Source: Vibrio coralliirubri
GTDB taxonomy: Bacteria; Pseudomonadota; Gammaproteobacteria; Enterobacterales; Vibrionaceae
Length of the DNA stretch: 64,000 bases
Direction of reading: 5' to 3'
NCBI RefSeq assembly: GCF_024347375.1
Contig: NZ_AP025471.1
Span: forward strand, 1,674,001-1,738,000
The notes under the pieces were generated by a model. The model was not told the DNA's origin, did not search any database, and saw only the letters and a program-made list of their open reading frames with translations. Position 1 is the first letter of the stretch. Each line of letters begins with the position of its first letter. The position numbers and the translations under genes are program-made. Below are positions 7,784 to 17,505 of the stretch, one piece after another.

Positions 7784-10546
7784 TTACCCTTGTGGTCTTA
7801 ACAAGTTCTTCAATTGATAGCTGTTATCACCAAAAATTTCTTCAGCGTACTCTGTCATGTCTTTGCTAGAAATTGAGTCAGCCGTTCCCTGTAGGTCGAA
7901 CAACGCCTCAAAACCATAATCATGAATCAAATAACGAGAAATAAACCAAGCTTGTTGAGTGGGCTTATATTTTAGTGGAGTGAGGTCTGCTACTAGCTGT
8001 TTAGCCGCTGTGCGAGTCTCATCTTCAGAGATCCCTTTTGCCGCTTCAGCGATGACCTTATCAATCGCCTGTTCAATTTTATCTGAGTTTTCTGGAGCCG
8101 TTAAAGAGCCGATTAGCCAGTCATAACTAGGCTCACTGTCTTGCGCGACCGAGTACACATAAGGCGCATAATCCAAACCTAACTCTTCACGAACATAAGC
8201 CGTTAAACGGCTCGACAATACACGCTGAAGCATGTCGTCCATAAACACATCTTTTGCGGTTTTATCCCGAGCTTGCTGGGAAATCACACGCAATAAATAC
8301 TGACTGCTGTCTTCATTATTGACGGATATATCCATTCGTTCTTTCGAATCAGTACTATATGCCACCTGATAATCCGGAGACACAGCGGCTTCTAATGGCA
8401 ATGATGCAACATATTGACGCACAAGAGGCTTAATTTCAGCGGGGTTAATATCAGCAACAATAACCAATGTATTGTCTCTTAATTTTTGAAAGAGTTGATG
8501 CTGTACATCTAGTATATCTTGCGACGTGACAGCTTTGATATCGTCACTTTCAAGCATCATGTGGCGGCTGCTTGTTTGATAGCTATTGCGATTAACCATC
8601 TGAATAAACTGACCAACTGGTGTTTCTAAATATGCTGTACGATCTTGAGCAAATTCAGACTTCACAGCCTCAAGCTGGGCACTGTCTATTTTAGGTTCGG
8701 TTACAATGGTGTGGAGCGCAGCTAAACCCTCTGCAAGCGTCTTTTTCTTGGCGCTTATTTCTAAGCCATGATGAGTAAAGTTGATGAAGGGATAGATTTC
8801 AATGTCTTCGCGTCTCAAGTGAGCGGTTAACTCCGAACCACTAAATTTACCAACACCACTACGAATCGAAGCTGGCAGGGCAATCTCTACAGCAGGAAAC
8901 AGCGAAGGATCCAACGCCGCTTTTCCCCCCTCACTTGCATAGTAAACCCCGACACTATTACCTGCCTCAGAGTTACGGAGATACAAAACTTCAATACCGT
9001 TGCTTAATGTCCACTGCTTCAAATTAGGATCGTCACTCACCTGAACTTGTTTTACAATTTCGCCTTGAGACGTTGGCACACTAAACGCCGAGCTTGCAGT
9101 AACGAGCAATGGCCTGTTGCCTGTTTTTTTATAGGCTTTTCTGACACCTGTTAGCTCGTTATTCATTGCCTGCAAGTCTTCTTTAGACGATAAGCCTAAT
9201 CCCAAAATATATGGGCTAGAAAGTAAATCATCTAAATTATCATTTACGGCTTCCAGATCCGTGCTCGAAAGAAACTCTTTCAAGCTCGACTTATAATCAA
9301 GCTGTGATTGAACCGTTTGGTTAATCACCAGTGCCGTCGACTTGCCGTCAGCATGAGCTACTGCATCCATTCTCTCCCAGTTAGCTTGAATGTCATCAAG
9401 GTTCGCTTGGTATTGCTGTATCACACTCGTAAATTCATATTCGCTCACACCATGATCACGCAATGAGGCGAGAGTAGAGATAAACTGCTGCTGGCTTTGC
9501 TCTCGACTATCGATAGGAAAGCCAACCGTAGTAATGGAATACCTTTGGTACTCTAAGAAATAGGGAGTCGAAGCAACCCATTGCACTGGCAATGCAGCGT
9601 CAACAAAATCTGAATTCAACCTTTGCTGGATGAGTTGTTGAGCAATATCATCTAGCCAAAGCTGATGTTGTTGCTCATGGCTCTTTGTCACTCTTTGCCC
9701 ACGCTCAATCACTATCCCGATGCTCGGTGGCTCGCTCCCAGCTCCATACGCCACAAAATCTTGAGTATTGTAATCCGCTGACGTGTTCTTCACGGGAACC
9801 GGTGTTGTGCCTCTTTGCCAATCAGAGAAAGTATCTTCAATCAAAGGGATCACTTCTGCCAGAGTGATATCACCAGAGACAATCACCTCGGTTAACTGAG
9901 GTTGATACCAGGTTTGGTAATAGTTATTTAACTCTTGAACATTCGCATTAGAAACGGATTCTTTATTGCCAATGGGATCGTTGGTTTGGTAATTCGTGCC
10001 TTCAACCATATGATCGTAGAATTTAAATGAGAGAGGCTTATCTTCAACTCGTGTGTGTCGAAATTCCCCTAATATCACTCCTTTCTCTTTTTCGATCTCA
10101 GCTCCGGACAGCAGTAAACCATCGCCAATATCTCTAAACCATGCCAACGCTTGATCTAGATTCTTGTTGTCGGGTAGATCTAACTTATAGAGGGTTTCTT
10201 GATAAGAGGTATAAGCATTTAAGTCAGCGCCAAAGCTAGCACCAGATTGCTCAAATAACTCTACTACATCATTCCCTGAAAAATTTTTGCTGCCATTAAA
10301 CGCCATGTGCTCAACAAAATGGGCATAACCTTTTTGTTGATCGCTCTCTTGAAAAGAGCCGGCATGCACAAGTAAGCGTACCGATACTGGTTGTTCTCGG
10401 TCAGGGTAAACATGGTAGGTTAAACCGTTATCTAATTCACCTGTGACCCAATATGGATCGGATTTCAATAACGTTTGTTGATGAGGAGTAGAACTGCAAC
10501 CTAGCAATGTGGAGCTCAATACGACGACTAAATAGTATGCTTTCAT
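7784..10546 (-). CDS. M16 family zinc metallopeptidase, lipoprotein (second of a tandem pair)
   Basis: 920 residues from the ATG at 10546. An earlier ATG at 10609 exists, but the internal start gives MKAYYLVVVLSSTLLGC, a proper lipoprotein signal (Cys17), and has AGAGAT six bases upstream. The zinc motif HFVEH lies at residues 76-80 with EKEKGVILGEF further on. It closely resembles the neighbouring peptidase over its whole length, so the pair arose by tandem duplication. Each copy has its own terminator, so they may be expressed separately. Predicted to be a periplasmic oligopeptidase anchored in the membrane; substrate not known. Confidence 0.9.
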   Translation of the reverse strand: MKAYYLVVVLSSTLLGCSSTPHQQTLLKSDPYWVTGELDNGLTYHVYPDREQPVSVRLLVHAGSFQESDQQKGYAHFVEHMAFNGSKNFSGNDVVELFEQSGASFGADLNAYTSYQETLYKLDLPDNKNLDQALAWFRDIGDGLLLSGAEIEKEKGVILGEFRHTRVEDKPLSFKFYDHMVEGTNYQTNDPIGNKESVSNANVQELNNYYQTWYQPQLTEVIVSGDITLAEVIPLIEDTFSDWQRGTTPVPVKNTSADYNTQDFVAYGAGSEPPSIGIVIERGQRVTKSHEQQHQLWLDDIAQQLIQQRLNSDFVDAALPVQWVASTPYFLEYQRYSITTVGFPIDSREQSQQQFISTLASLRDHGVSEYEFTSVIQQYQANLDDIQANWERMDAVAHADGKSTALVINQTVQSQLDYKSSLKEFLSSTDLEAVNDNLDDLLSSPYILGLGLSSKEDLQAMNNELTGVRKAYKKTGNRPLLVTASSAFSVPTSQGEIVKQVQVSDDPNLKQWTLSNGIEVLYLRNSEAGNSVGVYYASEGGKAALDPSLFPAVEIALPASIRSGVGKFSGSELTAHLRREDIEIYPFINFTHHGLEISAKKKTLAEGLAALHTIVTEPKIDSAQLEAVKSEFAQDRTAYLETPVGQFIQMVNRNSYQTSSRHMMLESDDIKAVTSQDILDVQHQLFQKLRDNTLVIVADINPAEIKPLVRQYVASLPLEAAVSPDYQVAYSTDSKERMDISVNNEDSSQYLLRVISQQARDKTAKDVFMDDMLQRVLSSRLTAYVREELGLDYAPYVYSVAQDSEPSYDWLIGSLTAPENSDKIEQAIDKVIAEAAKGISEDETRTAAKQLVADLTPLKYKPTQQAWFISRYLIHDYGFEALFDLQGTADSISSKDMTEYAEEIFGDNSYQLKNLLRPQG

Positions 10547-10721
10547 AACGATCTCTTTGAAGGGCTTTCCTCCAATATATCCGATCGCAAAAGTATAATA
10601 ATTCGCCATTAAATCAAACGACTAAAATTTTAGAGTCACTCGATATAAGTATGAAAGTGTTTAATTTATAAATTACATAAATGAATTATAAAGCCGATAT
10701 GTAGCGCCTTTTATTTGTTCG

Positions 10722-11570
10722 CTACATCCCTTTAAAGAGCACTTGCGAGGCACGGCTGATCGGTAGCTTTTCCCCTGACACATACGCCGACATCTGACCG
10801 GAGAGTCCTTTCTTCACCTTATCAATGGCGGAGACTTTCACCACCACTGAGCGGTGGATCTGCCAAAACTCATCCGGGTTAAGCTGCGCAATCAGCTCTT
10901 TTAATGATACGCGAAGGATATACTCCTCTAGCGAACCGCCTTGGCCCTTCTTAAATATAGACACGTACTTGTCTTCCGCTTTGAAGTAAGCGACATCATC
11001 GACGGCGATAAGGTGGATGTCTTCTCCGACACTGGCTTTGAGCCATGTGAGGTGCTTTTGCTGCGGTTGATAAGGAGGCTGCGTTTGCTGTGACGTCGAT
11101 TGGGATAGTTGTTGAAGCTGAGCCATTAACGCTGTGATATCGGGCTGTTCCGGAGTACTACCTGTTTGCGTTTGGTTGCTCGACAAACGCGCTTGCACCT
11201 TCTGACAAGTAGCAAGTAGACGCTCTTCATTGATTGGCTTCAGCAGGTAATCCATCGCATTATGCTCAAAAGCTTTGACCGCGTATTCGTCATAAGCCGT
11301 AATAAACACAATCAATGGCGGCGAATCTAACTTGTTGAGTTGTTTCGCCAGCGAGATACCATCCAGCTCTGGCATACGAATATCTAGAAAAGCCACATCG
11401 GGCTTAAGTTGCTGAATACTTTGCATGGCCTCCAAACCGTTTTGTGCCTTGCTGACGATCTCGAGTTCCGGCCAAACCTCAGCAAGACTCTTATCCAAGT
11501 GATGTCTTAACAGTGCTTCATCGTCTGCAATAATTGCCGTCACGCTGGGCTTTAGTCTTGAGTTGATCAT
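10722..11570 (-). CDS. LytTR-type response regulator
   Basis: 282 residues. An N-terminal receiver domain (about 10-130) has the acidic pair IIADDEA, phospho-acceptor Asp63 in [11 protein letters not shown], and the LLKPI lysine. A glutamine-rich linker (about 140-170) leads to a C-terminal LytTR DNA-binding domain (about 175-280) with [12 protein letters not shown] and the typical [13 protein letters not shown]. It should be phosphorylated by the LytS-type kinase encoded just upstream (72-base gap) and act as a transcription factor. As the last gene of a transporter cluster it probably controls that cluster. The target is inference. Confidence 0.9.
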   Translation of the reverse strand: MINSRLKPSVTAIIADDEALLRHHLDKSLAEVWPELEIVSKAQNGLEAMQSIQQLKPDVAFLDIRMPELDGISLAKQLNKLDSPPLIVFITAYDEYAVKAFEHNAMDYLLKPINEERLLATCQKVQARLSSNQTQTGSTPEQPDITALMAQLQQLSQSTSQQTQPPYQPQQKHLTWLKASVGEDIHLIAVDDVAYFKAEDKYVSIFKKGQGGSLEEYILRVSLKELIAQLNPDEFWQIHRSVVVKVSAIDKVKKGLSGQMSAYVSGEKLPISRASQVLFKGM

Positions 11571-11642
11571 TATTTTTCCTTTAAATTCACACTGTAAATC
11601 GTCTGTTTTGCGTCACTGTTCTGTGTTTTCTGATCTGTAATT

Positions 11643-12677
11643 CTAGGCAGCTGCGTCAGTCAGCGGTAACAAGATCGTCGAGACTACACCGCCTTTAGCT
11701 TGTTCAGTAATCGTTAGGCTCGCCTTATCACCATACAGGGTTTCGATTCTTTGACGAATATTGCTCAACCCAACACCGTGCCCCGTATTCGCAGAAGGCG
11801 TTTTCAACCCAGCGCCATTATCAGCCACTTCAATTTTTAGCTGCAGTGCTTGTTGAGTAATACGAATATTCACTTGGCCACCAACGGCTTTGGGCTCGAT
11901 GCCATGCGTGAGTGCATTCTCGACCAAGGGTTGAATCAAGAACGGTGGAATCACCTGCAAATCACTAATCTCGTGTGTTTCAATCGAAAACGTTAAGCGC
12001 TCACCCAAACGTATCTTCTGGATATTAAGATAAGCGTCTAACAAGTCGACCTCTTGTGCGATGGTCGATTGCTCGGTGCGGCTGTTTTTCAAAGTCACAC
12101 GCAGCAAGTCAGTCAGTTTTTCGAGCATCAACTTGGCTTTCGCGCTGTCACTCTCAATCAATACATTGATGGTCGCAAGCGTGTTGAACAAGAAGTGCGG
12201 TTCAATTTGGCTTTGCAGTTGCTTAAGCTGACTCAGCACCACCACCTTTTCTTGGTCGGCCTGACGACGCTTGGCCACTTCCAATTCGTTATCGGCACGT
12301 AACTGCTGCTCTCGTGTGTAGAAATAGTAATAGCAAACCGAACAGAAGATCACACCGAGCAAGACTACGGATTTAAGGTCCGAGATATTGGCCCCGAAAT
12401 ATCCGTTCAACCAATAGTGGGCGTTCAAGGTACCAAAAGTCATCGCGAACACCATTGAGATACCCACTTCAAGCGTTCGGGATGTCCTCTTAAACAACTT
12501 CACCAAGATGAAAGAAGAACCTACGGCGCTGTAACCAAAGCCAAAACTGATTGCCAGGTTAACCGTTAATCCGCCGCCCCAAATCGTATGGGTTGTAATC
12601 GCAATAAGAACACAAAATAGCGTGGTGAACGCGAAACTCTTAATCCATGAAAATCGACTGTTTGAAGAAGTGTCCAT
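11643..12677 (-). CDS. LytS/YehU-type sensor histidine kinase
   Basis: 344 residues. About four membrane helices fill residues 12-120, with little extracytoplasmic sequence, so the signal is probably sensed in or near the membrane. A coiled-coil stretch (about 122-155) leads to the His_kinase motif QIEPHFLFNTLATI (His161). The ATPase domain has QPLVENALTHGI and DNGAGL, with GHGVGLSNIRQRI as G2 box. It starts on the last base of the upstream barrel gene's stop, indicating translational coupling, and is followed by its LytTR regulator. Signal unknown; location suggests the state of the linked transporter or its substrate. Confidence 0.9.
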   Translation of the reverse strand: MDTSSNSRFSWIKSFAFTTLFCVLIAITTHTIWGGGLTVNLAISFGFGYSAVGSSFILVKLFKRTSRTLEVGISMVFAMTFGTLNAHYWLNGYFGANISDLKSVVLLGVIFCSVCYYYFYTREQQLRADNELEVAKRRQADQEKVVVLSQLKQLQSQIEPHFLFNTLATINVLIESDSAKAKLMLEKLTDLLRVTLKNSRTEQSTIAQEVDLLDAYLNIQKIRLGERLTFSIETHEISDLQVIPPFLIQPLVENALTHGIEPKAVGGQVNIRITQQALQLKIEVADNGAGLKTPSANTGHGVGLSNIRQRIETLYGDKASLTITEQAKGGVVSTILLPLTDAAA

Positions 12678-13978
12678 TAAAATCGTCCTTTGATATTTAA
12701 GAGAATCATATGACTATCGGGTAAGTTGGCGTAAGCAGAATCACTTTTACCGCCTAGAAAGCGTGCAGCAAGTTCCAAATCCAACGATGAATTGCCATTA
12801 TCTAAAGCCTGATAGTTGAGCCACTGAGTCGCAATAAAACCGCCATCTTGTGGAGATAACATGACATCGAATGTTGGCGTGATATCTTCAAGCCAGCCAT
12901 GTGTCGAATCCAGAGACCAGTGAAACATGATGTTGTGTTGAACCAAATTAGCGTGCTGATAGCCTTGCGCATAAGAACCGGCCAGTGATGCTGCCGTCGC
13001 ATTGACCGACAAAGACTCTGCACTTTCTAGCGCGCTTTGCCATTCAGAATTGCTCCAAGCGCGGCTATCAAACCAATATTCCAACACCACATTATGGCCC
13101 GTGTCATTGGCCCAGGTGAGTCCTGCTAACGCTTGATAAGCCTCGCCCTGCTCTTCAAGATAAACCGGTTTAAGCATTGAGTCCGGCTGACTGTAGCCAA
13201 GGCTTTGTCGTTGATAGACCATCGAGCCATGAAACTCCCACGCGAGATTCAACACCGACACTAAACTCGCCCCAAGTAAACCGTGGCGCACATCGTCGTA
13301 ATAGGCGACCCATTGATATTCGTGGTCGCCAATCAGATTGTAACGACGTATCCCAAAGCCTTGTTGCTGATTCTGCTTTTCGAATTCATTTACGTCTTGG
13401 GAAGTCCATGACGAATCGCTGTAAAGCAGTGTCCACTCGCCCGTCATATCGAACAGTGACGCCGAGGCAACACCTGCGCCCTCTTCTGCGACAATGCCCA
13501 CTGGATTTTGTCGATAAGGCTTGATGATGTCTAAAGGTCGATAGCCATAGCCTACGCCCCAATCGAGGCGAACCTTGCCGAGAGTGACATCAAGATAGTG
13601 ATTACCAACGAGTGAATTGGACAGCTCGACACCACCTTGCCAGAACAACTCACGCACAATAAATTCAGATTCAAAGCTCACGTCTTGTTGTTGAGGGTTA
13701 TTGCTCAGAATATCATTGGCTTTCACCGCAAGCAGACCAAGCCAATTGCCATATCCAACCTCAAGATCCAACAGGCCATTCAAAGACTGACGATGATCAG
13801 ATGGTAAAAGGCTAAATGGCGACTCTCGCGATTCAACCGACTCAGCGCTCAGTTGCCAATCCCACGCTAAGCTCAGGTCGTCCGCTTGAATCGTGTGACT
13901 CACACAAGACAAGGCAAGCAAAGTAGCGATTGAAGACTTGATGTGAAATCGGCGATTGGAAGCTTTCATGACGCTCAC
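12677..13978 (-). CDS. Predicted outer-membrane beta-barrel protein, unknown function
   Basis: 433 residues with a signal peptide (basic NRRFHIKSSIATLLALSC, cleavage near SHTIQA-DD). The mature part has no hydrophobic helices but many alternating aromatic/polar strands (LAWDWQLSAES, LNLAWEFHGSMVYQR) and ends in a phenylalanine (LLNIKGRF), typical of Gram-negative outer-membrane barrels. I do not recognise the family with certainty. It sits between a LolA-like carrier (stop and start adjoin) and a sensor kinase, so it may be the outer-membrane exit or receptor of an ABC-driven envelope system. Confidence 0.65.
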   Translation of the reverse strand: MSVMKASNRRFHIKSSIATLLALSCVSHTIQADDLSLAWDWQLSAESVESRESPFSLLPSDHRQSLNGLLDLEVGYGNWLGLLAVKANDILSNNPQQQDVSFESEFIVRELFWQGGVELSNSLVGNHYLDVTLGKVRLDWGVGYGYRPLDIIKPYRQNPVGIVAEEGAGVASASLFDMTGEWTLLYSDSSWTSQDVNEFEKQNQQQGFGIRRYNLIGDHEYQWVAYYDDVRHGLLGASLVSVLNLAWEFHGSMVYQRQSLGYSQPDSMLKPVYLEEQGEAYQALAGLTWANDTGHNVVLEYWFDSRAWSNSEWQSALESAESLSVNATAASLAGSYAQGYQHANLVQHNIMFHWSLDSTHGWLEDITPTFDVMLSPQDGGFIATQWLNYQALDNGNSSLDLELAARFLGGKSDSAYANLPDSHMILLNIKGRF

Positions 13979-14761
13979 CTACAGACCAGACACGCTGTTA
14001 CGCGATAAGTAAGCAGGGTTGTAGTATTTGTCAGCCAAGGCTTGTTCACTCACCTCGCGGTACTCAATCACAGTTTTCTTGCTTGGTTGAATCTTATCGA
14101 GCAAAGTCATCGACACAACGGTTGGTAATCCATCTCTCACGCCTTCGGTAAACCACGCTTGCTTCGCCAGTTTTCCCGAACGCAGATACATATCCGCTTT
14201 AACTGGGAATGCTCGGTCAGCCGTTAACCACAGATCTATCGATTGATAGCTGGCACCCTTGGTTTTCGCAGCGAGCTTTAGGTGATGGGTATTTAGTGTC
14301 TCGCCAGTCGGCATCTCAACCTGTTGCTCGGCAACCCACTCCCCTTGGTAATCTTCGCTCCAAGTGAGCGTCGAGATGTCCCCTACCGAGGCTTCACCCA
14401 ATAGCTTTTGCATCGGTGTAATACGAATGGGACGGCGTGATTTCGGCATCAATAACCAATAGTTATCTTCAATCATCAGCATCTTTTGACCTGCCTCGAC
14501 GGCTGATTTAAAGACCACTAATGACTCTCGGTTTGGCCTTGTATAGACGTTGTATTCACGGGTTTTGTCGAGTTGCTCGTCTTGATATAGCGCCACCAGA
14601 GACACTACCTTAGAGGCTTGTGCACTGTTCAATCGGTAGCTATCCGCCTTGGCGATCATCTCAGTGACTTGTTGTGAATCAACTGCCCAGCTTGGTGTCG
14701 ATGCTAGAACCAAAACCAATACAGAACCTAAAACAGTGAGTAAACGAGTAAATTTAGACAT
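13979..14761 (-). CDS. LolA-like outer membrane lipoprotein-sorting protein
   Basis: 260 residues. A signal peptide (LLTVLGSVLVLVLASTPSWA) is followed by a fold that matches the LolA-like 'lipoprotein-sorting' family rather than true LolA: the stretch MLMIEDNYWLLMPKSRRP followed by TPMQKLLGEASVGD is its hallmark. Such proteins are periplasmic hydrophobic-cargo carriers, commonly encoded next to FtsX-type ABC permeases, as here. Its ATG overlaps the permease gene by eight bases, which implies coupled translation. Cargo not known; lipoprotein, lipid or hydrophobic peptide are all possible. Confidence 0.82.
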   Translation of the reverse strand: MSKFTRLLTVLGSVLVLVLASTPSWAVDSQQVTEMIAKADSYRLNSAQASKVVSLVALYQDEQLDKTREYNVYTRPNRESLVVFKSAVEAGQKMLMIEDNYWLLMPKSRRPIRITPMQKLLGEASVGDISTLTWSEDYQGEWVAEQQVEMPTGETLNTHHLKLAAKTKGASYQSIDLWLTADRAFPVKADMYLRSGKLAKQAWFTEGVRDGLPTVVSMTLLDKIQPSKKTVIEYREVSEQALADKYYNPAYLSRNSVSGL

Positions 14762-16052
14762 AAACCAGCGCCTCCGTGATTGGCTTATTCACGCCTTTGC
14801 GAGCAGAGAAATAAGCAGCCAGCAAACAGATTGTCAGCACGCCTAAAGTGGCGTAGCCAACTAATTCCAATGAGAAGTAGATGTTGAGTGGGTAACCCTC
14901 GGTTCTGCCGGGAGGTGGTGGCATTTGGATATCAACCACTAGCAATAACACCGATACTAAGTCACTCACTAACGCGCCAATCGCGCTGCCAATCAGTGCC
15001 AGCAATCCCGCCTCTTTTAAGAATCCTGCCACGATTTCAGACGGGTAACTGCCGAGTGCTGACAAGGTGCCAATTTCACGAGTGCGCTCTGTGACTGACA
15101 TGGTCATGGTGTTGAACAACGATACGAACACCACCAGTGCCATCACTGCGCCCATGATGCCGAAGATCCGGTCGTAAAGATCTTTAACCTTGGTGTAGAA
15201 AAACGCGCGATCTTGCCACGGGGTGATCTCGATCTCTGTGCCTTGATCGCTTTGGCTCGCGCTATTTCGATCTAAAGTCGCTTGAATGCGTTGTTGTACG
15301 GTCGAGGTCTTGCTGGTTTCGAAAAGGAATACCGATAACGTGCTGACTTTGTCTGAGGCCAAAAGCTCTTGCGCGGTGGTGATGTGAACATACAGCTGAC
15401 GCTTATCCAGCTCAGGTACCCCTGTCGAGTAGATGCCCTGCACCTTAAAATCAAAAGCGTTCAAAGCGCCATCACTGGTGGTCGCGAGCAATGTGACCCA
15501 ATCGCCAACGGCAACTTTGAGGTTACGAGCAAGGTCGGTTCCCAGCATCACTTGTGGCTCTTGGCTGTCGTATCTTGGTGATTTCACATCTGAGAGAGTT
15601 TGACCACTGCGCACATCAAGGAATGGTCCTTTCATGTCGAACTCACGTTCATTGACGCCCGTTCCCATAAAGATGGTCGACTTACTGCCGTTAGACACCA
15701 AGCCGCTGAAGTAGACTCGTGGTTGAACGCCACGCACATCACTGTCACCAATAATGCTCTTGGTTAGCGCTTGAACATTGTCCAGACCATTGCTCAACGG
15801 CATGTCTTCATCTTGTTCAAAATACCCCGGCGTGCTCAAAGTAAGATGACCAGTATCGCGCGCGGTCGATTCACGCAGAGATTCATAAGTGTAAAGCCCA
15901 TAGCCACCGGCACTGGTGAGTGCAAATACCGCGATGGCGATAATCAAGACCGACAGCAGACTTCGTCGACCATTTCTTAATAGATTAAGCCACGCCAAAC
16001 GCACCGAGGTAGGAAGCAAAAACGTGCTCATTCTTTGTGTTAACTTGCCCAT
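14754..16052 (-). CDS. FtsX/MacB-type ABC transporter permease
   Basis: 432 residues. One membrane helix near the N-terminus (about 28-52), a periplasmic MacB-PCD domain (about 55-270), and three C-terminal helices with the FtsX signature TMTMSVTERTREIGTLSALG. This is the layout of LolC/LolE and MacB permeases, which move cargo from the inner membrane toward the periplasm without passing it through a classical channel. It overlaps the ATPase gene by 13 bases upstream and the LolA-like gene by eight bases downstream. Only one permease is encoded, so a homodimer is expected. Confidence 0.88.
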   Translation of the reverse strand: MGKLTQRMSTFLLPTSVRLAWLNLLRNGRRSLLSVLIIAIAVFALTSAGGYGLYTYESLRESTARDTGHLTLSTPGYFEQDEDMPLSNGLDNVQALTKSIIGDSDVRGVQPRVYFSGLVSNGSKSTIFMGTGVNEREFDMKGPFLDVRSGQTLSDVKSPRYDSQEPQVMLGTDLARNLKVAVGDWVTLLATTSDGALNAFDFKVQGIYSTGVPELDKRQLYVHITTAQELLASDKVSTLSVFLFETSKTSTVQQRIQATLDRNSASQSDQGTEIEITPWQDRAFFYTKVKDLYDRIFGIMGAVMALVVFVSLFNTMTMSVTERTREIGTLSALGSYPSEIVAGFLKEAGLLALIGSAIGALVSDLVSVLLLVVDIQMPPPPGRTEGYPLNIYFSLELVGYATLGVLTICLLAAYFSARKGVNKPITEALVYV

Positions 16053-16738
16053 GAGATCGCCTCCGTAGTTACAGCTTGTGGAGCCAGTTGGCCGTCGATA
16101 AGTTCAATCACTCGGTCACAACGCTGCGCCATTCTTGGGTCGTGCGTTGCGACAATAAAAGTTGTGCCCATTTCGTGGCCGAGCTCTTTCATAATGTCGA
16201 TCACAAGGTTGGCGGTGTGGCTATCTAGGCTGGCAGTCGGCTCATCGGCAATCACTAAGCTTGGATTGTGGATTAGCGCTCTGGCTATCGCGACACGTTG
16301 TTGCTGGCCACCTGAAAGATTGTCTGGTCGGTGATGGATGTAATCTCCCAGCCCAACACGCTCTAACATGTCTTGTGCTCTGGTCTGCTGTTCTTGTTTC
16401 GAACATTGGTTCAACATCAATGGATAAGCGACGTTTTCAAGTGCCGTCATCACAGGAACCAGATTGAAGCGCTGAAACACAAAACCCAACGATTGACGAC
16501 GAAAGCGTGCAGCGGCGATTTGCTCTGTCGGATACGGTTGGCCATCAATATTGATCTGTCCTCGATAGCTCATATCCAACAAACCAAGAATATTCAAAAG
16601 TGTGCTTTTTCCAGAACCGGACGGGCCACACAACGCTACCATTTCGCCGCGCTGGATATGTCCGTCGACCCCGTTTAAGGCATCAACACGTTGACCGCCC
16701 GTGAGATACGCTTTACCGATATTTTTAAATTCAATCAT
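16040..16738 (-). CDS. LolD/MacB-type ABC transporter ATP-binding protein
   Basis: 232 residues, standard for this class. Walker A GPSGSGKST (38-46), Q-loop VFQRFNLVPVMTALENV, signature NLSGGQQQRVAIARAL, Walker B LVIADEPTASLD, and the H-loop VATHD. The sequence pattern is that of LolD, FtsE and MacB ATPases, which power FtsX-type permeases. It is the first gene of the tightly overlapping part of the cluster; the TPR-like gene lies 86 bases upstream. Location is the cytoplasmic face of the inner membrane. Confidence 0.92.
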   Translation of the reverse strand: MIEFKNIGKAYLTGGQRVDALNGVDGHIQRGEMVALCGPSGSGKSTLLNILGLLDMSYRGQINIDGQPYPTEQIAAARFRRQSLGFVFQRFNLVPVMTALENVAYPLMLNQCSKQEQQTRAQDMLERVGLGDYIHHRPDNLSGGQQQRVAIARALIHNPSLVIADEPTASLDSHTANLVIDIMKELGHEMGTTFIVATHDPRMAQRCDRVIELIDGQLAPQAVTTEAISWAS

Positions 16739-16824
16739 TCCTTTGTCCTCCGCTGACCCATCATTCTTAAGCGTTCGCAGTTATGAATGAGCTTTAGTAA
16801 ACCGCTATTTAGCATTCTCAGCTG

Positions 16825-17505
16825 TTATTTGGCTTTCGTTATTAGGGCTTTCGCCGTCATGGTCTCGATGTTGCCAGCATCAGTACTTTCCATTTTTTCA
16901 AGCCACACCTGTGCTTGCTCGAAGTCTTCAGCACGAATCGATGCGGTAATGGCGTAACGGTAAATCCACGAGGTCGCAGCGAAATGCTGTTGTTGGAAAT
17001 CATCTTCCGCGAGTAACGAGAGGAACAAGTCATAACCACGATCGAAATGGTTAAACATGTCTGGCAGAGAGGTGTAAGTAACGGCGGCCATTGCGCGAGT
17101 TAGGTAAGAATCAGGCAGCCCTTGAACACGAGGTTGCTCATGAATCGGTTGGTCATCGTCTTTAAGCAGCACCAGTGATTTATCAATGGTTGATAACCCT
17201 TTCTCCACATACTTCATCTTGTTCCAAGGCAGGAATGCATCACGTCCCATTAAGGTTTCTGTGCTACCTAGGTAAACCAAAGTCAGTGGTGTTGCGCCGT
17301 CTTGTTGCAGCGTGTCATTAAGGCGTTCGTAAGCCACCTCAACCAAGTCTTCATTGCCTTGCGCCGCTTGGTTATAGATATCGAGCACGTCTGAACTCGG
17401 GTTCGCTAAAGCTAACGACGGTGCAAACGAAACAAGCGCAATCAGCAATGAACGCTTAAACAGAGAGGTAGTAGAGCCTGAATTAAATGAGTGTGAAGTA
17501 GTCAT
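16825..17505 (-). CDS. Secreted hypothetical protein, TPR-like helices
   Basis: 226 residues with a signal peptide (KRSLLIALVSFAPSLALA-NP). The rest looks all-helical, with TPR-like pairs (AAQGNEDLVEVAYERLND, FEQAQVWLEKMES). I do not recognise a named family. It is the first gene of the minus-strand cluster that continues with an ABC ATPase, permease, LolA-like carrier and barrel, so it may be a periplasmic partner. Known: nothing specific. Inferred: part of the same envelope system. Confidence 0.65.
   Translation of the reverse strand: MTTSHSFNSGSTTSLFKRSLLIALVSFAPSLALANPSSDVLDIYNQAAQGNEDLVEVAYERLNDTLQQDGATPLTLVYLGSTETLMGRDAFLPWNKMKYVEKGLSTIDKSLVLLKDDDQPIHEQPRVQGLPDSYLTRAMAAVTYTSLPDMFNHFDRGYDLFLSLLAEDDFQQQHFAATSWIYRYAITASIRAEDFEQAQVWLEKMESTDAGNIETMTAKALITKAK

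Noticed and set aside
11585..11599. ATTCACACTGTAAAT between the kinase and LytTR genes as a fifth parS2 site
   Set aside because: One core base departs from TTTACANTGTAAA, and it lies 32 kb from the partition locus; a chance match is likely.
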